Shown here one piece after another: positions 1-9,287 of a stretch of DNA of 64,000 nt (within the stretch, counting starts at the first letter, position 1; each line of letters opens with the position of its first letter). Below the pieces are notes generated by a model, which ran no database searches, was not told where the DNA came from, and worked only from the letters and a program-made list of their open reading frames with translations. A program made the position numbers and the translations under genes. Origin of the DNA: CAVONB01 sp963697205 (GTDB lineage Bacteria > Pseudomonadota > Alphaproteobacteria > Rhizobiales > Hyphomicrobiaceae); assembly GCA_963697205.1 (NCBI GenBank), contig CAVONB010000005.1, positions 62,001 through 126,000 of the forward strand. Direction: 5' to 3'.

Positions 1-219
1 ATTGAACGACGGCATCAGCTCCAGCGCTTCCGGCGTCTTCCACGACGACGGCTGATGAACGGGCAGTCCCTTCTCGCGCGCGAATTCCGCAAGCGGATCC
101 TCGGGCCGGCCTTCCTTGGTCGGCGCGCAGCATACCGCAACGACGTTCTCGCCGCGCTCCAGCAACTTCTCCAGCACCGCCTTGCCGAAAGCCTGCTGGC
201 CGTGAACCACGATTCGCAT
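1..219 (-). CDS. Formyltransferase-family protein, N-terminal part (cut by window edge)
   Basis: The frame is open from an ATG at 219 to the window edge, giving the first 73 residues. They begin MRIVVHGQQAFGKAVLEKLL and continue with a 'VVAVCCAPTKEGRPEDPLAEFAREKGLPV' type pattern. This is the N-terminal half of the Rossmann-like fold shared by methionyl-tRNA formyltransferase, ArnA and 10-formyl-THF dehydrogenase. The catalytic N-H-D residues would lie beyond the edge and cannot be checked. It is the last visible member of the leftward gntR-oxc-frc series. A role in moving one-carbon units between formyl-CoA, formate and folate is therefore plausible, but that is inference from position. A plain methionyl-tRNA formyltransferase cannot be excluded. 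Confidence 0.7.
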   Translation of the reverse strand, partial: MRIVVHGQQAFGKAVLEKLLERGENVVAVCCAPTKEGRPEDPLAEFAREKGLPVHQPSSWKTPEALELMPSFN

Positions 220-227
220 CTGTCTCT

Positions 228-291
228 CCCTCTCCCCATCGCTGCCTCAGCGCATCGGGAGCCTTGAACGGTTGCAGCGATGGCGAGAGGG
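228..291. repeat. 18-bp inverted repeat (REP-like) between frc and the formyltransferase gene
   Basis: CCCTCTCCCCATCGCTGC (228-245) and GCAGCGATGGCGAGAGGG (274-291) are inverted copies with one mismatch, separated by 28 nt. The transcript could fold a long stem 8 nt before the formyltransferase start codon. The CTCTCCCC core recurs in the palindrome at 39788-39809. It may be a dispersed palindromic element or an intercistronic mRNA structure. Confidence 0.7.
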
Positions 292-365
292 TCGCGGTGA
301 GGGGCGGTCGACGACGCGATGTCTGTGTCTGCCGCAACCCCTGACCCAGGCCCTCTCCACCGGCT

Positions 366-1651
366 CTATTCCGCGGCCGCCTTCTTCGCGGCGGGCGTGC
401 GTTGCCCCGGCAGCCTTGATCTCGTCGACCTCCGCCGCCGAGTAGCCCAGCACCTGCGACAGGATCTCCTCGGTATGCTCGCCAAGCAGCGGCGAGCGCT
501 TCACGTCCGACGGGCTGTCGGACAGCTTGATCGGATTGCCGACCGACAGATACTTGCCACGCGTCGGGATGATCGACCTCGACGATCGTGCCCGTCTCGC
601 GCAGCGACTGCTCCTCCGCGATCTCCTTCATCGACAGGATCGGCCCAGAGGGAATGTCGAGCGGATTGCAGATCTCCATGACCTCGAACTTCGTCTTGGT
701 CATCGTCCACTGCTCGATGCGCTCGAAGATCTGCGTCAGCCGCGGCAGGCGGGCGTCCGGCGTCGCAAAATCGGGATGGGTCTTCCATTCCGGCTCGCCG
801 ATCACGTCGCAGATCTTCTGCCAGACCGGCGCCTGCGTGATGAAGTAGATGTAGGCGTTCGGATCCTGTCTCCCAGCCCTTGCACTTCAGGATGCGACCG
901 GGCTGACCGCCGCCGGAGTCGTTGCCCGCACGCGGCATCGCCTCACCGAACGGGATGCCCTCGCCGAATTGGCTGTACTCCTTGAGCGGACCATGCTCGA
1001 GGCGCTGCTGATCGCGCAGCTTCACGCGGCACAGATTGACCACGCCGTCCTGCATGGCGCAGGTGACGAGCTGGCCCTTGCCCGAATGCGTGCGGTGATA
1101 GAGCGCCGTCACGATGCCGAGCGCCAGATGCAGACCCGTGCCGCTGTCGCCGATCTGCGCGCCGGTGACCAGCGGAACCCCGTCGCGGAAACCGGTCGTC
1201 GAAGCCGCGCCGCCCGCGCACTGCGCGACGTTCTCGTAGACCTTGCAGTCCTCGAACGGCCCCGGCCCGAAGCCCTTGATCGAGGCGACGATCATGCGCG
1301 GGTTGATCTTCTGGATCGCTCCCAGGAAAATCCCATGCGGTCGAGCACGCCGGGCCCAAAATTCTCGACCAGCACGTCGCAGGTCTCGATCAGGCGCGTC
1401 AGCACCTCCTTGCCCTTCGCGTTCTTGGTGTCGAGCGTGATCGAGCGCTTGTTGTGGTTCAGCATCGTGAAGTAGAGGCTGTCCACGTTGGGAATGTCGC
1501 GCAACTGGCCGCGCGTGATGTCGCCGATTCCGGGCCGCTCGACCTTGATCACGTCGGCGCCGAACCAGGCGAGGAGCTGTGTGCAGGTCGGTCCCGACTG
1601 GACATGCGTGAAGTCCAGGATCTTGACGCCTTCGAGCGCTTTCGTGGCCAT
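366..1651 (-). CDS. frc: Formyl-CoA:oxalate CoA-transferase (four frameshifts)
   Basis: A class III CoA-transferase that moves CoA from formyl-CoA to oxalate, giving oxalyl-CoA and formate. The start is MATKALEGVKILDFTHVQSG, with the family's VQSGP motif. The IGDSGTG segment carries the catalytic Asp, and NLCRVKLRDQQRL, GGGQPG and KCKGWET are typical of Frc. The reading frame breaks near 1325 (one base missing) and near 872, 566 and 406 (one extra base each). With these corrected the protein is 427 aa, ends PAAKKAAAE at a TAG at 366-368, and matches the roughly 428-aa family length. It lies downstream of oxc and is probably co-transcribed. The close match after correction argues for sequencing error, but real decay cannot be ruled out. 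Confidence 0.9.
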
Positions 1652-1762
1652 GTGTCTCTTCCTGCTCGTGGGTTCTCTGACGGATGGAGCCCCTTTGCGC
1701 GTCGCAACGCGGACCGGGGCGAGTGCGGTCGGTGGCCGGCGCGCGCGACGCCGGCCTTAGCG

Positions 1763-3475
1763 TCAGGCCTTCTTGGCCACGACGCTCTGCGGATTGAGAT
1801 TGCCGATACGGCCGGATTCCGTGCCGGCTTTCTCGTCGATGATGGCGTTGACCAGCGTCGGCTTGCCCGACGCCAGCGCCTCGGTCACTGCGGCCCTGAG
1901 CTCGGCGGGCGACGTGACGCGCACGCCCACCCCGCCGAACGCCTTGGCCATCAGATCGTAATCGGAATCCTTCACGAACGTCGTCCAAGCCGGGTCTTCG
2001 CCACCCGGGTTCGTGTCCGTCCCGCGATAGATGCCGTTGTTGTTGAACACCACCACGCACACCGGCAGCTTGTACCGGCAGACCGTCTCGATCTCCATGC
2101 CCGAGAACCCGAACGCGCTGTCGCCGCAGACGGCGAGCACGCGATTGCCGGTCTCGATCGCGGCCGCAACCGAGTAGCCCATGCCGATGCCCATGATACC
2201 CCAGGTGCCGACGTCGATGCGCTTTCTCGGCTTGTGGATGTCGATGATCGAGCGCGCGAAGTCGAGCGTGTTGGCGCCTTCGTTGACGAGCATGGTGTCC
2301 GGCTGCTCGCGCATGATGTCGCGCAGCACGCCGAGCGCACCGTGGTAGTCCATCGGGTTGTTGTTGTTCTGCAGGCGCGGCGCCATCTTGGCGACGTTGT
2401 CCTCGACCTTCTTTCGCACGCTCTGCGCCCACTCAGCCGGCTTCACCCAGTCGCCGCCGATCTTGGCCAGCACCGCCGAGACGACCGACGCGATGTCGCC
2501 GACCAACGGCGCGGCGATCTCCACGTTGGAATCCATCTCGCGCGGCTCGATGTCGACGTGGATGAACTTCTGCGTACCAGGCGCGCCCCACGTCTTGCCC
2601 TTGCCGTGCGACAAGAGCCAGTTGAGGCGCGCGCCGATCAGCATCACGACATCGGCTTCCTTCAGCACCAGCGAGCGCGCCGCGCCAGCCGACTGGGGAT
2701 GCGTGTCCGGCAGCAGCCCTTTCGCCATGCTCATCGGCAGGTAGGGAATGCCCGTCTTCTCCACCAGCGCGCGAATGTCGGCATCGGCCTGCGCGTAGGC
2801 TGCGCCCTTGCCCAGGATGATCAGCGGCTTCTTGGCGCTTTTCAGGAGAGCCAGCGCCCGGTCGATCGACTCCGGCGCCGGCAACTGGCGCGGCGCGGGA
2901 TCGATCACCTTGACCAGCGAGCGGGCGCCCTTGTCGGCATCCAGAACCTGCCCCATCAGCTTCGCGGGCAAATCGAGATAGACACCGCCGGGCCGCCCCG
3001 AGCACGCCGAGCGGATCGCGCGCGCGATGCCGATGCCGATGTCCTCCGCGTGCAGCACCCGGTAGGCCGCCTTGCACACCGTCTTCGCGACGGCCAGCTG
3101 GTCCATCTCCTCGTAGTCGCCCTGCTGCAGGTCGACGATCTCGCGCTCCGAAGAGCCCGAGATCAGGATCATAGGGAAGCAGTTCGTCGTCGCGTGCGCG
3201 AGCGCGGTCAGCCCGTTAAGGAAGCCCGGCGCCGACACCGTGAGACATACGCCCGGCTGCTGCGTCAGGAAGCCCGCGATAGATGCGGCATAGCCCGCGT
3301 GCTGCTCGTGACGGAACGCGATCACGCGCATGCCCGCGGCCTGCATGTAGCGGCCGAGATCCGTGATCGGGATGCCCGGCACACCATAGATCGTCTTGAT
3401 GCCGTTGAGCTTCAGCGCATCGATGATCAGATGGAAGCCATCGGTCAGGTTCTGAGATTGCGTTTCCGCCGACAT
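1763..3475 (-). CDS. oxc: Oxalyl-CoA decarboxylase
   Basis: A thiamine-diphosphate enzyme that decarboxylates oxalyl-CoA to formyl-CoA and CO2. It is intact, 570 aa from the ATG at 3475 (family about 568). The N-terminal PYR domain carries the ThDP-activating Glu57 in FRHEQHAG. The central domain binds nucleotide. The C-terminal PP domain has the ThDP/Mg motif GDSAFGFSGME at 451-461 with NNN at 478-480, followed by GIYRG. The residues and spacing match Oxc rather than acetolactate synthase or benzoylformate decarboxylase. It lies 111 bp upstream of frc and 108 bp downstream of gntR on the same strand. No separate operator of the GGTATACC type was seen before it, so transcription from the gntR promoter is likely. 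Confidence 0.95.
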   Translation of the reverse strand: MSAETQSQNLTDGFHLIIDALKLNGIKTIYGVPGIPITDLGRYMQAAGMRVIAFRHEQHAGYAASIAGFLTQQPGVCLTVSAPGFLNGLTALAHATTNCFPMILISGSSEREIVDLQQGDYEEMDQLAVAKTVCKAAYRVLHAEDIGIGIARAIRSACSGRPGGVYLDLPAKLMGQVLDADKGARSLVKVIDPAPRQLPAPESIDRALALLKSAKKPLIILGKGAAYAQADADIRALVEKTGIPYLPMSMAKGLLPDTHPQSAGAARSLVLKEADVVMLIGARLNWLLSHGKGKTWGAPGTQKFIHVDIEPREMDSNVEIAAPLVGDIASVVSAVLAKIGGDWVKPAEWAQSVRKKVEDNVAKMAPRLQNNNNPMDYHGALGVLRDIMREQPDTMLVNEGANTLDFARSIIDIHKPRKRIDVGTWGIMGIGMGYSVAAAIETGNRVLAVCGDSAFGFSGMEIETVCRYKLPVCVVVFNNNGIYRGTDTNPGGEDPAWTTFVKDSDYDLMAKAFGGVGVRVTSPAELRAAVTEALASGKPTLVNAIIDEKAGTESGRIGNLNPQSVVAKKA

Positions 3476-3583
3476 TCCCAAGTCTCTCCCGTTTGCCCCG
3501 GCCGGGGTTTGCTTCGTTGATGCGCAGGCAGCGCTCGCGCGCGCCTGCTGAACAAGTTGCGTCGACGGCCCAAAGGCCGCCGG

Positions 3584-4270
3584 TCAATCCAGGCTCACAT
3601 AGCGGTCGACATGCTCGCGCAGGCGCAGGGTATGCTCCCGCACCAGACGCTCCGCGCGCTCCGTGTCGCGCGCTTCCAGCGCCGCCACGATCTCCTTGTG
3701 GTCGACGATGGATCGGCGCGCGCGATCGTTCTCGAAGATGGTGCGCTGACGGATGCCCCGCACATGGAAGAACAGCCCGTCCGTCATCTCAACCAGCAGC
3801 GGACACTTGCCGAGCCTGATGATCGCCTGATGGAACTCGATGTTGGCATCGGAGTACTCGCCCATCTGTCGCGCGATCTCGTCCTGGCTGAAACGGTCAA
3901 CGAGGTCGTGCAAGCCGGCAAGCTCCTCGTCGGTCGCCTCCTTCGTGGCCAGCCGCGCCGCCATGCTCTCCAGCGCCGCCCACACCGTAATCATGTCGAG
4001 GATCTCAGATTTCGTCTTGCGCACGATGAAGATGCCGCGCCGCGGAGCGATCCGCACGAGGCCTTCCTGATCGAGCTGCGCGAGAGCCTCACGCAACGGC
4101 GTGCGCGACACGCCGAAGCGAGCCGACAGCGCCCGTTCGTCGAGGCGCAGCTCCGCATCGTTGGCGTAGATGTTCATTTCCAGTATGGCCGACTTGAGAG
4201 CCTCGTAGGCGCGCGCCTTGAGGCTCATACCGTCACCAATCGGCGCGATGTTGATCTGCGTCCCTGACAT
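3584..4270 (-). CDS. GntR/FadR-family (FCD) transcriptional regulator of the oxalate genes
   Basis: 228 aa. The N-terminal winged helix-turn-helix has the FCD-type signature FGVSRTPLREALAQL. The C-terminal all-helical FCD domain has the conserved D and H pattern (NIEFHQAI, and the last-helix HKEIVAALEARDTERAERLV region) that usually binds a metal and a carboxylate effector. The start at 4270 (MSGTQINIAP) was chosen because AGGAAGG lies about 13 nt upstream. The longer in-frame extension lacks such a site. It heads the oxc-frc operon and is divergent from tctA. A small acid such as oxalate or formate, or a CoA ester, is a reasonable effector, but the sequence does not show which. Confidence 0.9.
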   Translation of the reverse strand: MSGTQINIAPIGDGMSLKARAYEALKSAILEMNIYANDAELRLDERALSARFGVSRTPLREALAQLDQEGLVRIAPRRGIFIVRKTKSEILDMITVWAALESMAARLATKEATDEELAGLHDLVDRFSQDEIARQMGEYSDANIEFHQAIIRLGKCPLLVEMTDGLFFHVRGIRQRTIFENDRARRSIVDHKEIVAALEARDTERAERLVREHTLRLREHVDRYVSLD

Positions 4271-4385
4271 CGGGAATGCGAACCTTCCTCGGAGCCTTTG
4301 CAAGCGCTACAGGCCCAGCTACTGCTATCGGCGACGTCGCGCGTCAGCCTGCAGAAGATATCCCTCGGGCCAGCTCTGTGGCACT

Positions 4386-4413
4386 TTGTATACCAGCCAA
4401 GTTCGTCGGGCAA
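4386..4413 (-). promoter_or_regulatory. Putative gntR-oxc-frc promoter with operator half of the GGTATACC type
   Basis: On the minus strand TTGCCC (4408-4413) and TATACA (4387-4392) are 15 bp apart, and CTGGTATACAA (4386-4396) overlaps the -10. The same GTATACCAG core occurs before fdhB, and a GTATGCCA variant occurs before tctA. This suggests the GntR protein represses its own operon. The promoter is weak by consensus. Confidence 0.4.
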
Positions 4414-4561
4414 CGAGGAAAAGTGACAGGTGATGGGTCGGTCGCCGCATCGGGCCGCGCGCCATCTGAAAACAGAAAATGCTGCAAATGCGGGCTAAGA
4501 ATACGTGCATCGCAACAATATTTGCGGCGCTGCAAAGCCGGAATCGCGACTTAAATCTAAG

Positions 4562-4597
4562 TTGCAGACGTTCGATCGCGAGGTATATGGTATGCCA
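4562..4597 (+). promoter_or_regulatory. Putative tctACB promoter with overlapping operator TGGTATGCCA
   Basis: TTGCAG (4562-4567) and TATATG (4584-4589) are 16 bp apart. The near-palindrome TGGTATGCCA (4588-4597) overlaps the -10 hexamer, a typical repressor position. The rest of the 446-bp divergent region 4271-4716 shows no gene. Confidence 0.5.
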
Positions 4598-4716
4598 ATA
4601 ACGAATGTCAAAATGCACGGTCGTTCAAGCGCGAGCTTGCCGGGGGGGTGCGAGGTGACATCGAAACGGGTCCTCAAGAACTCGGCAACAAGACATTCGC
4701 GTCGGAGGGTTCGTCC

Positions 4717-6231
4717 TTGGATGAGATTGCGTCCCTGCTGCAGGGTTTTTCCGTCGCGCTGACACCATTCAATCTCATGCTGATGGCCGTCGGCATCCTG
4801 CTTGGCGTCATCATCGGCGTGCTTCCAGGCCTCGGCGGCGCCAACGGCGTCGCCATTCTGCTGCCGCTGACGTTCACGATGCCGCCGACCTCGGCGATCA
4901 TCATGCTGTCGTGCATCTATTGGGGCGCACTGTTCGGCGGCGCCATCACCTCGATCCTCTTCAACATTCCCGGCGAGCCGTGGTCGGTCGCGACCACCTT
5001 CGACGGCCACCCGATGGCACAGAAGGGCCGCGCCGACGAGGCTCTGACGACCGCCTTCACCTCCTCGTTCGTCGGCGCACTGGTCGCGGTCATCCTGATC
5101 ACGTTCCTCGCGCCGCTGGTCGCGCAAGTTCGCGCTTCAGTTCGGGCCCGCGGAGTTCTTCTCGGTCTTCTTCCTGACGTTCGCGAGTTTCGTCGGCATG
5201 GGGCGCGGTTCGCCGTTCAAGGTGCTTGCCGCGATGTGCCTCGGCTTCGCGCTCGGCGCTGTCGGTCTCGACCAGATGACCGGCTCGCTGCGGCTGACCT
5301 TCGGCCACGACCGAGCTGCTGTCCGGCTTCGACTTCCTGATCGCCGTCATCGGCCTTTTCGGCATCGGCGAGATTCTCTCCTCGATCGAGAGCGGCCTGA
5401 AATTCCAGGGCGCTCAGGCAACGCTGCGCCTCGATGCCGTGCTGACGACTTGGAAAAAGCTGCTCGAAGTACTGGGTGACGTCCCTGCGCAGCTGCATCA
5501 TCGGCTGCTGGATGGGCATCACGCCGGGCGGCGCGACACCGGCCTCGTTCATGAGCTACGGCCTCGCCAAGCGGTTCTCGCAGAACGGCGACAATTTCGG
5601 CAAGGGCGAGATCGAGGGCGTCGTCGCGCCCGAGACGGCGGCCCACGCCGCCGGCACCAGCGCGCTGCTGCCGATGCTCACGCTCGGCATTCCCGGCTCG
5701 CCGACCGCAGCCGTGCTGCTCGGCGGACTGATGATCTGGGGGCTGCAGCCCGGCCCGATGCTGTTCGTCGAGCAGAAGGAGTTCGTGTGGGGCCTGATCG
5801 CCTCGATGTATCTCGGCAACATCGCCGGTCTCATCATCGTGCTGACCTGCGTGCCGCTGTTCGCCGCCATCCTGCGCGTTCCCTTCTCGATCATCGCGCC
5901 GGTCATCCTCGTCGTCTGCGCGGTCGGCGCCTATACCGTCCACAACAACATGTTCGACGTCTGGATGATGCTGGTGTTCGGCGTCGTCGGCTACGTTTTC
6001 CAGAAGCTCGACTATCCGCTGGCACCGCTGGTGCTGGCCATCGTGCTCGGCGACAAGGCCGAGGAAGGCTTCCGTCAGGCACTGCTCGGCAGCCAGGGCG
6101 ACCTGACCGTGTTCTTCTCGAACTGGCTGGTCGGCTCGATCATGGCGCTCGGCCTCGCTGCTGCTGCTTGTGGCCGATGGTGCTGGCGGTGAAGGAGCGT
6201 CTGTCCAACGGCAAGTCCGTCGCCTGCCTGA
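4717..6231 (+). CDS. tctA: Tripartite tricarboxylate transporter, large membrane subunit (frameshifted)
   Basis: The 12-TM permease of a TTT-type secondary transporter, here probably for oxalate or a related acid. A TTG start at 4717 is chosen because GGAGGG sits 8 nt upstream and the protein then starts DEIASLLQGFSVALTP. Family motifs are GVLPGLGGANGVAILLP near the start and GCWMGITPGGATPASFMSYG in the second half. The frame breaks by single extra bases near 5128, 5311 and 5470, again twice near 6160-6175, and probably near 6225. Correcting all six gives 502 aa, the usual size. The 3' end is the least certain part: without the last correction the frame runs to a TGA at 6363-6365 that overlaps the tctC start. 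Confidence 0.85.
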
Positions 6232-6361
6232 GCCGGCCACAGGCCGCTGAAGGCACGAACTGTCCGGCGCGCAAGCCCATACGCAGAAGATGGAATCGCG
6301 CGCTGAAAACGACATCGAAGTCCAGGACCGCAGGTCCAAACACAGAAAGGGAGGACTCCAC

Positions 6362-7392
6362 ATGAAACTCACTCGCGTTGCGTCGCACCTCGCGGCAGGC
6401 GTGGCCGCGATGGCCGCGTCCGGTCTTGCGCTGACCGGCTCGGCCGCACGCCTGGGAACCGACGAAGCCGGTGACGCTTCGTCATCCCGGCCGGCACCGG
6501 CGGCGGTGCGGACCAGATGGCACGCTTCATCCAGGGCGTCATCACCAAGAACAAGCTGATGAAACAGCCGATCGTCGTCGTGAACAAGGGCGGCGGCGCT
6601 GGCGCGGAAGGCTTCCTCGAGGTCAAGAAGAGCAAGGGCGACCCACACACCATCATCATCACGTTGTCGAACCTCTTCACGACGCCGCTCGCAACCGGCG
6701 TTCCCTTCAACTGGAAGGAGCTGACGCCGGTCGTCGATGCTGGCGCTCGACCAGTTCATCCTGTGGGTCGACAAGGACAATCGCCGTACAAGACCGCCAA
6801 GGACTACATCGCAGGCGGTCAAGGCCGGCCCCGACAAGTCCTTCAAGATGGGCGGCACTGGCTCCAAGCAGGAAGACCAGATCATCACGGTGGCGCTCGA
6901 GAAGGTGACGGCGCCCAAGAAGTTCACCTATGTGCCCTACAAGGGCGGCGGCGCGGTCGCCACGCAGCTCGTCGGCAAGCACATCAACTCCTCGGTCAAC
7001 AATCCCATCGAGGCCGTCTCGCACTGGAAGGCCGGCAACGTGCGCCCGCTGTGCATCTTCGACGGCGAGCGCAGTATCTATACAGAACAAGGTCACCGCC
7101 GACGATGGCCTGGTCGGACATTCCGACCTGCAAGGAATCCGGCGTCGACGTCGACTACCAGATGCTGCGCGGCATCTTCATGTCGCCCAAGGCTAAGCCA
7201 GAGGAGGTCGCCTACTACGTCGACCTGTTCAAGAAGGTGCGCGACACCGCCGACTGGAAGCAGTTCATGGAGAACGGCGCCTTCAACCAGACCTTCATGG
7301 CCGGCGCTGAATACAAGACCTGGCTGGAGAAGGCCGAAAAGACCCATTACGACCTGATGAAGGCCGCAAACTTCCTCGCTCCCGGCAAGTAA
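6362..7392 (+). CDS. tctC: Tripartite tricarboxylate transporter, periplasmic binding protein (seven frameshifts)
   Basis: A Bug/TctC-type solute-binding protein that captures the substrate in the periplasm for TctAB. The ATG at 6362 follows AAGGGAGGA and opens a signal peptide (MKLTRVASHLAAGVAAMAAS). After it come the family blocks WEPTKPVTLVIPAGTGGGAD, KGGGAGAEGF, SPYKTAKDYIAAVKA, YVPYKGGGAVATQLVGKH and WSDIPTCKESG. The blocks lie in different frames. Breaks are near 6450, 6479, 6736, 6780 (a missing base), 6815, 7082 and 7106. Correcting them gives 341 aa, close to family size. Seven indels in 1 kb is far denser than in neighbouring genes, so this may be a decaying gene or a badly polished patch. 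The 3' end up to TAA at 7390 is clean. Confidence 0.85.
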
Positions 7393-7399
7393 ATCCGAA

Positions 7400-7455
7400 C
7401 GGGGCGGGCATCCCGCGGCGATCCGGCGCAACCCGGATCCTCGCTGCCCGCCCCG
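7400..7455 (+). other. Nested hairpin between tctC and tctB
   Basis: CGGGGCGGGCA (7400-7410) pairs perfectly with TGCCCGCCCCG (7445-7455). Inside, ATCCGG (7421-7426) pairs with CCGGAT (7433-7438). No U-run follows, so this is more likely an mRNA-stabilising or expression-balancing structure than a full terminator. Confidence 0.6.
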
Positions 7456-7499
7456 CTCGAACGCCGCTCCCCAAGCCCTCTCCCATTCCGCGTGACGAC

Positions 7500-8021
7500 A
7501 TGCACAACGACGACCAGAATACCGACAACGCCCCGGCCCTCGTCTCCGTGCGCACCATGGAGATCGTCGTCGCGTTGCTGCTAATGCTCGGCAGTGCAGT
7601 TGTAATCTTCGACAGCGTGCGCATCGGCAGCGGCTGGCAGGAGGGCGTGGGCCCCGCAGCGGGCTATTTCCCGTTCTATGTCTCGCTCATCATGGGCGTC
7701 TCCGCCCTCGTCATCCTCGTGTCGGCACTTTTCGATCGCAAAGGCGGACAGGAATCGTTCGTCTCCACCCTCGAGTTCCGGCGCGTTCTCGCCGTTCTCA
7801 TCCCAAGCATCGTTTTCGTCGGGCTCATCGGCTGGCTCGGCATCTACGTCGCCTCCGCGATCTTCATCGCGTTCTTCATGATCGCATTCGGTCAGGAAAA
7901 CGTCTTCAAATCCGCAGCAGTCGGCATCGCCGTTCCCCTGGCGCTGTTCTTCATGTTCGAGCGCTGGTTCCTGGTCCCGTTGCCCAAGGGACCGCTCGAG
8001 ACGTTGCTCGGCTTCAACTGA
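7500..8021 (+). CDS. tctB: Tripartite tricarboxylate transporter, small membrane subunit
   Basis: 173 aa with four predicted membrane segments (roughly residues 20-40, 58-80, 95-115 and 118-150), the usual size and layout of TctB. The segment GPAAGYFPFYVSLIMG is characteristic of the family (GPGFFP-like in many members). It is intact, unlike tctA and tctC upstream. The order tctA-tctC-tctB differs from the common tctC-tctB-tctA order. It is likely co-transcribed across the 107-bp gap that holds the hairpin. TctA and TctB form the membrane unit that takes substrate from TctC. Confidence 0.88.
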   Translation: MHNDDQNTDNAPALVSVRTMEIVVALLLMLGSAVVIFDSVRIGSGWQEGVGPAAGYFPFYVSLIMGVSALVILVSALFDRKGGQESFVSTLEFRRVLAVLIPSIVFVGLIGWLGIYVASAIFIAFFMIAFGQENVFKSAAVGIAVPLALFFMFERWFLVPLPKGPLETLLGFN

Positions 8022-8174
8022 GCGTCTCTCGTGTTTCAAGCAAAATGCCCGCACCGCGCCGCAAGCGTATCGCCCGCGCGCCGGCAAGCGCGCGTGTCAA
8101 ACTTGGCTTGACCGAGGCAATCGTGGCGCGCACGGGGAGCTGACGACACCCGCCCGTCCAAAGTCCGCACCACC

Positions 8175-8903
8175 TCAGTGAGTGGTGACCTCGGCCTTGC
8201 GACCGCGCCGCAACTGCCAGCCCGCAGCCAACACCAGCGCAGCCCCGGCAAACTGAAACAGCCGCTCCACGCCGTGATGGCTAAGGCCCGTCAATTGTCC
8301 GAAGTGGTCGAAGTAGGTTTTCAAGAACACCTCTTCGACGAGCAGTTCGCCCGCAATCCAGCCAAGCAGCGCCGCACCCGCCCAAACCAGCACGGGAAAG
8401 CGCGTCAGCAGTCCCATGATGAGCGTCGCACCAGCCACGATCAGCGGAATCGAGATGACGAGGCCGAGCACGATCAGCCCGGTATGCCCGCGTGCCGCCG
8501 CCGCGATCGCCAGCACGTTATCGAGGCTCATCACCATGTCGGCGACCGCCACTGTGCGCACCGCGCCCCACAGGTTGTCGCTATCCTGCACGGCGAATTC
8601 ATCGGCTTCCTCGCCGGCAAGCAGCTTGATCGCGATCCACAACAGGAGAAGACCGCCGATCGCTTTCAGGTAGGGAACGTTGAGCACGTACTGGATGCCG
8701 ACCGTGAAGATCACGCGCAGCAGCACGGCCGCCCCCGCGCCGAGCACGATCCCCGGCGTGCGCTGCCGCGGCGGTAGCGACCGGCAGGCCAGCGCGATCA
8801 CGACCGCGTTGTCCCCGGACAACAGGATGTTGATCCAGATGATCTTGACGATCTGGACGCCGAGTTCGCCGTAGTCGCCGCTGAACGCCTGCAGCCACCC
8901 CAT
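8175..8903 (-). CDS. TerC-family integral membrane protein (YjbE type)
   Basis: About 242 aa from the ATG at 8903, or 251 aa from a TTG at 8930. GGCGGA lies 7 nt before the ATG, so that start is preferred without certainty. Two family signatures are clear: LLSGDNAVVIALA in the first helix and MSLDNVLAIAAAARG in the middle, each with an Asp in a membrane helix. About seven membrane segments. Members of this family export metal ions, with manganese best documented, and load secreted metalloenzymes. No yybP-ykoY riboswitch was recognised upstream. It is convergent with tctB and divergent from the formate dehydrogenase operon, and no functional link to either is evident. Confidence 0.85.
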   Translation of the reverse strand: MGWLQAFSGDYGELGVQIVKIIWINILLSGDNAVVIALACRSLPPRQRTPGIVLGAGAAVLLRVIFTVGIQYVLNVPYLKAIGGLLLLWIAIKLLAGEEADEFAVQDSDNLWGAVRTVAVADMVMSLDNVLAIAAAARGHTGLIVLGLVISIPLIVAGATLIMGLLTRFPVLVWAGAALLGWIAGELLVEEVFLKTYFDHFGQLTGLSHHGVERLFQFAGAALVLAAGWQLRRGRKAEVTTH

Positions 8904-9149
8904 TCCGGGGTCCGCCAGTTGCGTGAACAAAAGCCTCGAGCCTCAAGGGATAAGTATTTTCACCTATCCGATCGTATGAGTGATCGCCAAGCTGGCGTCA
9001 ACGGATTTTGTTCGAGCCGCCGCCCAAGCGCGCATCCTGTCCGCGGGGCGCCCGCTGCGCCTGCAGCCGACCAGCCACCGCCGCCGCGCCTGGAACTGGA
9101 AAACCCCACCACCCCGGCAAAAACCATCTGGCGCGCCACGGATGGCCAT

Positions 9150-9192
9150 TTCGCCTGCCCGTCCGCTTTGGTATATGGAATTTGGTATACCA
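9150..9192 (+). promoter_or_regulatory. Putative formate dehydrogenase promoter with paired operators
   Basis: TTCGCC (9150-9155) and TATATG (9172-9177) are 16 bp apart, the same -10 and spacing as before tctA. TTTGGTATA occurs twice, at 9167 and 9181 (14 bp apart). The second copy extends into the perfect palindrome TGGTATACCA (9183-9192). The rest of the 8931-9287 divergent region shows nothing recognisable. Confidence 0.5.
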
Positions 9193-9287
9193 GGAGCTGG
9201 ACCGGGCCCAGGCAGCGTCAGCCGCCAGCGGTCATTGAACGTGTGCCAGGCCGCAAGAAGCCCATGGGGCAAACGCTAGGGAACACC

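Noticed and set aside
501..2432. A 643-codon minus-strand frame across frc and oxc
   Set aside because: Only the middle (frc part) is real. The start lies within oxc in a wrong frame, and the frame is entered and left through indels.
8931..9287. Upstream extension of fdhB to 8919
   Set aside because: The extension would run through the promoter and operator sequences and has no similarity to NuoE. The ATG at 9288 has a suitable ribosome site.
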